A stretch of 64,000 nucleotides of DNA, taken from Triticum aestivum. Taxonomy: Eukaryota; Streptophyta; Magnoliopsida; Poales; Poaceae. The DNA lies in the NCBI RefSeq assembly GCF_018294505.1, contig NC_057803.1, positions 237,738,397-237,802,396 on the forward strand, written 5' to 3'. Positions within the stretch are counted from its first letter, which is position 1. Every line of letters begins with the position of its first letter. The notes under the pieces were generated by a model, which saw nothing but the letters and a program-made list of their open reading frames with translations, was not told the origin of the DNA and did not search any database. The position numbers were made by a program, and so were the translations under genes. Of the stretch, positions 57,200-64,000 are shown piece by piece.

Positions 57200-58180
57200 T
57201 GTTGGGGATAACTGATCCTCGAACACCTATGGGGCCGGCGGACCGGGCCCCTTTCGGTTCAGCGGGGGGCGGAGATCGCATGAAGAGCAGATCGAGGCGA
57301 GGCACACGAGCAGTTTACCCAGCTTCGGAGCTCTCCGGAGAGATAACACTCCTACTGCTGCTTGTCTGGTTGTATATCTGGTGTTCTTGCTTTCCCAAGC
57401 CAGAGTGTGATGTTTTCTAGGCTACGAATGAGTCGAAGTCGACTGTCCGAGGCTCCGAAAATGAACCCCCCCTACGTTGCGCATGGGCCTCCTTTTATAC
57501 GCTAAAGGGGTCACCGACAGGTGGCAACGCAGAGGAGGGTAAAAACGTAAAAAGCGAGGTAGTTGATACAGTTGCTTGTACAGTGCACCCTACCTAACCC
57601 TGACGGCAGGGGACAAGGGCATTAAATGCCCGTCTGAGTCGCCTGAACAGTGCAGAAAAGGACCGTTAGGGGCGCCACCGTTCGCCACGATGGTGATCTT
57701 GTCAGCTTCGCATGCCACTGCGCACTGCTGGCTGCACAGCCTCCCGCCACGCGCGCCCGGAGAGGCCCCCAGAGCGACACGTTGGTGGATGCGCTGGAGC
57801 GTGGTCGCAGAGTGGCCGCCTGCTGCGGCAAGCGCCTTGCCGCTGTCGTTATCTTCGCTGGGCCCAGAAGCTCGTCGCTCACCGAGCCTCGGTGTACCTT
57901 GTTTAGTCTTCCCGGCAAGCTCCTCTTGCCGGGGCCTTGCTGCCTTGCCGGAGCGCGTGGCGCGTCACGGCAAGTTCCTTGGAGTGCCTTGGTTGGCCTT
58001 CCCGGCAAGCTCCTCTTGCTGGGGTCTTGTCTCCTTAGCTTAAATACTTTGTTCTTGGATGGCTCCAAGGGAACCTTGGGGGATCTTGGCGTTCGCCCGG
58101 CAAGCCTTTGCCGCGGGGTGCTGCAACTGCCCGTGCACAAGTTCGGGGTACTAGGGTACCCCTAGTCTAGTACACCGACA
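57200..58180 (-). repeat. Tat-2 3' LTR (981 bp)
   Basis: The plus strand runs from TGTTGGGGATAACTG to TAGTACACCGACA, so the sense start is TGTCGGTGTAC. The GC-rich part around 57700-58050 holds imperfect repeats of a CCCGGCAAGCTCCTCTTGC-type unit (57918-57937 and 57999-58018). Confidence 0.82.
57491..57499 (-). promoter_or_regulatory. TATA box of Tat-2 LTR
   Basis: The minus strand reads TATAAAAGG, an excellent TATA box, about 680 bases into the LTR. It would drive the gag-pol transcript from the 5' copy. Confidence 0.65.
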
Positions 58181-58192
58181 GGAGCCCCCGGG
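58181..58192 (-). promoter_or_regulatory. Polypurine tract of Tat-2
   Basis: The minus strand CCCGGGGGCTCC lies directly before the 3' LTR start TGTCGGTG. A G-rich tract at this place is standard for plus-strand priming in these elements. Confidence 0.55.
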
Positions 58193-58389
58193 CCTGGGCC
58201 AGACACGATGCCGAGCGCTGTTGGGCCAGGCCCAAGACAGGGCACGGGCACACGCGGGCTGGACTACGCCAAATCTTGTTCCGTATCCACCGCACTCTCC
58301 CATAACGGCACGCGTTGAATGCGGCATCGTGGGAGAGATCGTGGGTGGTTGTTTATTTGGAAGGCCGAAACGTCCGCCCCGTCCCTCTT

Positions 58390-58395
58390 TATAAG
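58390..58395 (+). promoter_or_regulatory. TATA-like box for the Tat-2 antisense ORF
   Basis: TATAAG, within TCTTTATAAGCAGAG on the plus strand, lies 167 bases before the ATG at 58557. It is between the LTR and the ORF, so the antisense gene may have its own promoter. Inferred from sequence only. Confidence 0.45.
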
Positions 58396-58556
58396 CAGAG
58401 GTAACAGGGGCAGTTTGTTCCCCCTCGCTGGTTGCTGCTACTCCTTCTTCACAAACTCCGCTACTCCCCCCTTCTTCTCGAAGCCGAGAGAGCAGCGTTC
58501 CGCCCCCCATTGCCACCAGCATCACCACGCCATCGACCTTCCCCACCACCTCCGCC

Positions 58557-61500
58557 ATGGCCCCGAAAGCCGACAAGGGAAAGGGCGTGAAGTCGGCCAA
58601 GGCGCAGCGGCTCGCGGCGCTGCGGAAGGAGCGGGCGATCTTCACCCCCCAGCTCGGCGTGCAGGAGCTGAGGGAGTACTTCTACCTCTTTTGGGCGACG
58701 GAGACGCGTGCGCATCCGCGCACGAGGGTACTCCCGGCCGCTGCCTCGGAGTCGGCTCCAAATGGGTACCCGTTCTTCCCGCTATTCTTCTATTGCGGGC
58801 TCTGCCCGCCCTTCTCGGAGTTCTTTTGTGACATTATGAACACATATGGCTTCCGCCTCCTTGACTTCACCCCCAATGCTGTTCTGACCATGGAAGTTTT
58901 CGCACACTTGTGCGAAAACTTTGTCGGAGTCCACCCTAGTGTAGCCCTTTTCCGCCATTACTTCATGCCTCGGGTAGAGAGAGGAGAGCCGCTTGCCGGA
59001 GGGATTGCTTGGATCTCGAGAGTCGGCAAGAAGGATGCGTACTTGGAGGGTGAGCTCCGCAGCAAGTGGGAGGAGTGGAGAGCGGAGTGGTGTTGGCTTG
59101 TTAAGGAGAATCCGCAGCCCTTCACCGCCGTGCGCCAAACTCCAATAGTGCACGGTAATGACTGGAGCAACGTGGCCCCGGAAGACGAGAGGCTGAAGAT
59201 CGCCATCACTAGGATTCTTCGCCTCGGGCTTGCCGGGCTCACCGTAGGTGCTGTCAGGGCAGATTTCCTCCGTCGCCGCATTGCCCCCCTGCAGGAGAGG
59301 GGGAGGCCCGCCTGGGAATTCAAGAATTCAGCGGACATCATGAGGCTGCGGCCGGGCCTCAACTACAACTTCACTGTCTTGGAGTTGGACGCAATGCTCT
59401 TGGAATTGTTCACACGCGACCCCCAGCACCCATTCACACTGCCGAGGGGCGTAGTTCCTTTGTGCAATAACTCTTCGCTTGACCGGATCCGCGCCATGAT
59501 GCCGTTGTGCGATTCACACGGCATCGTCCCAACTTGGCAAGAGCCTGCGGATGACGTTGTGCGATCATTCTTCGACACCTTGGAGGAAGTGCCGGTCCGC
59601 GCTGACGAGCAGAAGAGCCTCACCCTTGACACCACCGACGAGGAGCTGCAGCTCATTGCTACTAGGGCGGAAGAGGCTGCGGCCGCAGCTGCTGCGGGTG
59701 TGTTTGGGTTTACTGTGCAAGAGGTGGAGGCTGCAGAGGCGGCAAACCTTGCCGAACGCACGGAGTTCATGGGCGAGGAGGAGCCTGCCGGTTCCGAAGC
59801 CGAGTCGAGCGAGGCCGGCGAGGAGGAGGCTGAGCCTTCAGAGAACTTGCCGCAGGCGGAGCCCCCGGCCCCGCCAAGGAGGCGCCTTCGCAGGGCCGGG
59901 GACGCAGCGGGGCGGCAGCCGGCTCCACAGCCACCGAGCCGCACGACGCGCTCTACCTCGGCAAGCAATGTTGCCACGGGAGCGCCTCACGCAACAGTGG
60001 CAACTGGAGCGGGATCTTCCCGGGCCACCGCCACTGCCCCCGCCAAGCGGGCAAGGGAGCCTACTCCTCCACCTCGCCGCACCGGAGGAGGGCCGGACTT
60101 CGATCTTTCCGCGCTCAGCTCCAACAAGGAGGAAGAAGAGTGAGTTTCTTTGGTGCTCTTATAATCCCTCAATCTTGCTGTTTTATATCTTGCATCTGAC
60201 TTGCTCCAATCTGGACTCCTTTCTTTTTAGAACACTGGCCCAGAGAGCGGCGAAGAGGGCCAAGGCCGCAGTGATCATCATCGAGGATGACCCCATCGTG
60301 TCAGCAGGAGGTGGGTCCAAGACCACCTTGACGGACCCGGCAATCACCCCTCCAAACAGCCCTCAGCGCAGCCCCCAGCGTAAGTTCATGGTTTAGCCTT
60401 CTGTTGCCGGGCGCGCTTGAGTGCTTTTTCCTTTGTTGATATCTTGCTTGTTGACTTGTGCAGGAGCAGAGCAGCCTCATCAGGAGCGCCTGGAGGCCGG
60501 TCCCGAAGTGCCACCTGCTTCGACTGCGCCGCCAAGGGAGGAGCCCCCGGCAAGGGAGCGTTCTCCAGCAAGGGGGGACTCTCCAGCAAGGGATGGCACT
60601 GCTGATCCTGCGGCGACCGCAGCCGCAACTGAAGATCTTGGCGCAGGTAATCCACTTGCCCAGAAACTTTCCCTTGGGTTCTGCTTCTTCTGTTTTTCCT
60701 TTCTTGGATTTCTGATTAATTTTCCTCCCTTCTTCGTTCTTCAGACCCATCTTCGGCTGAGCCAATGGAGACAGAGGGCGCCGGCGAAGAAGGTGTCGGC
60801 GCTGATGTGACCGCCGACGAGGAGGCCGCCGGGGCTGCTGCTGCGGAAGCCGGCGAGGGGTCGGGCGATCGCACTGACGACCCTGAGGCCGCAGGAGCAC
60901 CGGGCGCTGCACCGACTGCCAAACCCTCTGCCGCTTCTGCGGAGCCGGGCTCCGAGGAGCCCCAGCCCGGCGCCTACTTGCAGGCCGGTGACAACATCTT
61001 CATCAAGCTACCCTGGGCGTCGAGCTCCAGGGCGCCAGTCGAGGGGGAGACTTTTGATGGGGAGGTGCTCGCCTCTGCTGGACTGTCATTGGTTGACGCG
61101 CCCGGCAGCAGCAGTGGCGAGCCTGAGGAGGAGCAGCTGCTGCGGAAGCTGCTGTCACTCTACCGCACCCGGCAAGCCAAGTTGGCTTCCCGGGAAGCGC
61201 TTGTCGCGAAGGCGGGAGTTGACATGGAGAAGCGCACGGAGGAGCTCCGGGGACAAAATCAAGAAGCTCTCCGGTCCCTGGCGCAGGAGCGGGAGCGAGT
61301 CGACGAGGAGCGCACGACCTTTCTTCTCGAGAAGGCCGAGGCTGAGGAGGAACAAAGGATGGCCGCCGAGAAGCAGTCCGCGCGGGAAGGTGAACTAGTG
61401 CAGCAGAAGGCCCACCTCGACAGCTACGAGGAAGAGCTCGCCGAGCGCGAGCGAGCACTTGGCGGGGCGCTCAAGGAGGCAAAGGACGCCGCGGCAACTA

Positions 61501-62219
61501 CAGAGGCCGCCAAGAAAGAGCTAGAGGAGAAGGTGGCGCGGCTGGAGGCCGATATTGGGAAGAGCGGCGAGGAGCTTGCCGCGCTCAAGCGTGAGCGCGA
61601 GAAGGATGCTGCCGCCCACGGTGAGCTGCAAGGCCTTCTCACCGAGAGGGGCAAGGAGCTTAGTGCCGCCAAGGATTCCAAAGCAGACCTGGAGCTGAAG
61701 CTAGCCACGCTGACGCAGACGCTGGAGGCCGTCAAGGAGCGGGAGAAGACCTTGTCGGAGAAGGTCAAGGCTGACGCGGCGCTGCTGGAGAGCATTGCAG
61801 TCACCCAGAACTCGTTCAGAGACACAGTGGAGCACTGGACCGAGGGTCTTGTGAATACTGCCGCCGTCATCAATGAGGAGCTGGCGCAGCTGGGGATGGA
61901 GGAGTTTGGGTATCCTTCCGACGAGAGCCTTCAACCCAGCGCCAAGCTCAGTCTATTCTTCAAGGGCGTGGCGACGGCACTCTAGCGGCTCCGGGAGAGG
62001 ATCCCGAAGCAGCTGGCCGACGAGTCGCGCAAAATCTGCGCTGGGGTTCTCCAGAAGGTGCTGATGAAGGTGGCCTTCCGCAACCCAGGCGTCAGCTTCA
62101 CCAACGTCCTCAGGTCCTTGCCGCCTGACGCCGATCTGGATGCACTAAAGGCCCTTGTCGCACCCATTGTGGACAAGGTGAGCGAGATCAAGAGAGTCGA
62201 GGGCGGACACGTAGATTAG
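58557..62219 (+). pseudogene. Tat-2 antisense ORF: gypsy-type transposon domain plus coiled coil, four exons, one nonsense codon
   Basis: Exons 58557-60139, 60231-60379, 60464-60646 and 60745-62219. All three introns have GT...AG ends with pyrimidine-rich acceptors, and the frame is kept across every junction, giving about 1129 residues. The ATG lies in GCCATGG. Residues about 70-200 match, from memory, the plant 'putative gypsy type transposon' domain (PF04195), with GYPFFPLFFYCGLCPPFSEF and VLTMEVFAHLCENFVGVHPS. An Ala/Glu-rich region, a basic NLS-like patch (PAKRAREPTPPPRR) and low-complexity Pro/Ala/Glu exons follow. Then comes a long coiled coil, about residues 766-995. A TAG at 61983-61985 would cut the product at residue 1051, but the same frame stays open to TAG 62217-62219. 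It is transcribed opposite to integrase and ends 0.8 kb from it. Function unknown; such antisense ORFs are known in Tat-lineage elements. Confidence 0.8.
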
Positions 62220-63025
62220 GCCGCCCGTTTCTTCTTTTCCCTTGTCACTGTTAGTCATGTTAGGAAAACAGTCTGTTAGAGCTGCGACAAGTTATCTTTG
62301 TAATATAACTTTATTTCTGTTATCAATTGCAATGTTATTTCCTCTACTAGATTCCATCCTTTGTATGTTTTCACCCTACGCTTCTAGGGAACTTGTCGGC
62401 GCAGGCGCCCGAGCCGCGAGCGCTGAGTGCGGAACTTCAGCAGCCTGCTGGCGGCGCTGCTTCCGACAAGAAACCTTGTCGTGACTAGACGCAGCACGCT
62501 TAAGCTATTGAGCGGACTCGAAACAAAGTAAGGGCGCAACTAGCCACAAGTTGGTTCCTCCGCGCACAGGTTTTCCATACAAAGCAGGGTCGTTCGAGGA
62601 AGATAACTCAAAAGTTTAAAAAAGTGATTGCTCAAACTTTGGCAACTTAGCTTTTCTGTCATTTGCTTCCCGGTAAGGCAAGTCCTTGTTTGAACGACGC
62701 CTGGCCCATACCACAATCTTCTCCTTCCCCCCCGGCAAACTTGTGTGCGAGAGAACCTTCTTTTCCTTTAAAAGAAAAAGAAAGAAGAGAAAATAATAAT
62801 ATGGAGCTCTTCGGCTCGTTACTGCTTACCGGATGTAAGTGCTGCACAAAGTGTCAGATAATCACATGCAAGAAAGGAACTAACGCATGAAATGGACAAG
62901 CTGTGCGGAGCACATGGGGTTTTACTTATGCACGGGATCTGCGTCCGGCTTTGTACAAAGGATTATATGGAACAGCGGCAAGACTTGTACAAAAGGTGGT
63001 TGCCGGAACGGGTTCTGGCAACCGC
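62220..63025. other. Tat-2 convergent spacer
   Basis: About 800 bases between two tail-to-tail genes. No ORF with similarity. The AT-rich stretch at 62290-62350 could hold the antisense ORF's poly(A) signals. Nothing else is seen. Confidence 0.5.
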
Positions 63026-64000
63026 GCCTTATGGGAAAAACTTATGAAGATGTTCTATGTTCCAGGAGTTGCTCACTGGAATGCCATCTTCGGTCTCAAG
63101 GCGGACAGCGCCATGCCTTGTGACTCGTCTCACCCGATAAGGGCCTTCCCACTTCGGCGTCAACTTGTTGGAATTCTTGGCGGACTGAATGCGTCGAAGA
63201 ACAAGATCGCCTTCCTCGAAGCTTCTGGCTTTAACTTTGCGGCTATGATAGCGGCGCAAAGCTTGCTGGTATCGAGCAGCTCGTACAGCAGCCTGAAGAC
63301 GATCTTCCTCAAGGAGCAGCGCGTCGTCTTGCCGCAGCTGTTCTTGCTCAAGCTCATCATAAGCAAGCACTCGAGGTGATCCGTATACGAGTTCCGTCGG
63401 GAGAACTGCCTCTGCTCCATAGACTAGAGCGAAAGGTGTCTGGCCAGTGGCTCGATTTGGCGTCGTTCTGATCGACCAAAGAACCACCGGCAGCTCCTCG
63501 ATCCAGTTCCTTCCGCACCTGTGCAGCCTGTCGAAAGTTCTGGTCTTGAGCCCGCGCAGCACTTCAACATTTGCCCTCTCTGCTTGACCGTTGCTTCTTG
63601 GATGAGCAACAGAAGCAAAGCAGACATTGGCGCCAAGGTCTTGGACGTACTGCATGAAGGTGCGACTCGTGAATTGCGTGCTGTTGTCGGTGATGATCCT
63701 GTTAGGGATCCCGAAACGGCAAACAATCGACCTGAAGAACTTGACTGCTGACTGTGCTGTCACCTTCCTCACTGGCTGCACTTCCGGCCACTTTGTGAAC
63801 TTGTCGATTGCGACGTACAAGTACTCAAAGCCCCCGACAGCTCGGGGGAAGGGGCCGATGATATCGAGCCCCCAGACCGAAAATGGCCAGGATAAAGGGA
63901 TCGTCTGGAGAGCTTGAGCTGGCTGGTGTATCTGTTTGGAGTGGAACTGGCACGCTTCACACTTGGTTACTTGTGCAGTTGCATCCTAGAGGGCTGTCGG
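63026..64000 (-). pseudogene. Tat-2 integrase, C-terminal two thirds, one in-frame stop
   Basis: The minus-strand frame is open from 63985 down to TAA at 63026-63028 (ending HKFFP). It starts with the CxxC of the zinc-binding domain (KCEACQFH, near 63950), then WGLDIIGPFPRAVGG and the DDE core. First Asp in YVAIDKFTKW (about 63803), second in IITDNSTQF (about 63687), Glu in NGQAERANVEVL (about 63579), with exactly 35 residues between second Asp and Glu. The C-terminal WEGPYRVRRV is the GPY/F motif. DNST replaces the more usual DNGT. An in-frame TAG at 63986-63988 lies just N-terminal of the zinc motif, so the polyprotein is interrupted. Integrase inserts the element's cDNA into the genome; here the catalytic triad is intact. 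Confidence 0.88.

Larger units (their letters stand above)
57200..64000 (-). mobile_element. Tat-2: youngest-looking Tat-lineage Gypsy element (left end; continues past window)
   Basis: From the right on the minus strand: integrase (to 63026), spacer, plus-strand antisense ORF, polypurine tract and 3' LTR (58180-57200). The coding parts are far better preserved than in Tat-0 and Tat-1. It is inserted in Athila copy 2 next to GTATG (57195-57199); the other end and the rest of pol and gag are outside the window. Confidence 0.88.

Noticed and set aside
59363..61873. Long minus-strand ORFs (200 codons and more) opposite the Tat-2 antisense gene
   Set aside because: They are Ser/Ala/Arg-rich mirror frames of a GC-rich coding region; the plus strand carries the intron structure and conserved domain.
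1..64000. CRISPR arrays, rRNA genes, MITEs or host genes
   Set aside because: No regular short repeat-spacer array, rRNA sequence or short inverted-repeat element was seen, and every credible coding region belongs to a retrotransposon.

Overview
The window is 64 kb of plant repeat DNA with no host gene. The LTR sequences, the Asp-tRNA and Met-tRNA primer-binding sites and the Athila- and Tat-type Gypsy proteins point to a large-genome Triticeae grass (wheat, Aegilops, barley or rye group). The organism call and family names (Sukkula-like, Sabrina/WHAM-like) come from memory of these families, not from a search. Nearly every base falls inside an LTR retrotransposon, and most elements sit inside other elements.

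Layout. (A) 1-13162 is a plus-strand non-coding element with about 4.7-kb LTRs and a 3.7-kb ORF-less interior, i.e. a LARD. Its first 183 bases lie outside the window and its 5' LTR holds a 225-base N gap. (B) 13163-14433 and 22969-23010 are the two halves of an older minus-strand LARD LTR, split by a second LARD (14434-22963, minus strand) with a perfect AAAAT target duplication. (C) 23011-39035 is a decayed minus-strand Tat-lineage Gypsy element (here Tat-0). It has an LTR on the left, a plus-strand antisense ORF, then minus-strand integrase, RT and protease scraps. It is interrupted by a non-autonomous Athila-type element (26827-34530, TSD GAGGC) and by a solo LTR (36841-38524, TSD GTGGT). 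(D) 39036-55045 is a second Tat-type element (Tat-1): an LTR, a broken antisense ORF, protease and gag, but no RT, RNase H or integrase. A plus-strand Athila-type gag-protease element (39115-47369) sits in its LTR. (E) 55046-57199 is the left end of another minus-strand Athila-type element that cut into the Tat-1 gag. (F) 57200-64000 is the left end of a third Tat-type element (Tat-2), inserted into E and running off the window.

How the parts work. Each Tat element carries, on the strand opposite gag-pol, an intron-containing ORF that I match to the plant 'putative gypsy type transposon' domain followed by a coiled coil. The Tat-2 copy (58557-62219, four exons) reads through cleanly except for one nonsense codon and has its own TATA-like box. 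It meets the integrase gene tail to tail. The Athila-type copies have kept gag-protease or an orphan membrane-protein-like ORF but no RT or integrase, and the LARDs encode nothing. Any mobility of these would have depended on enzymes supplied in trans. The best leads are the antisense ORF, a tRNA-like A-box/B-box module in the LARD LTR, a recurrent CCGGAG-type motif in the LARD interior, repeated copies of the polypurine-tract sequence in an Athila element, and the orphan ORF.
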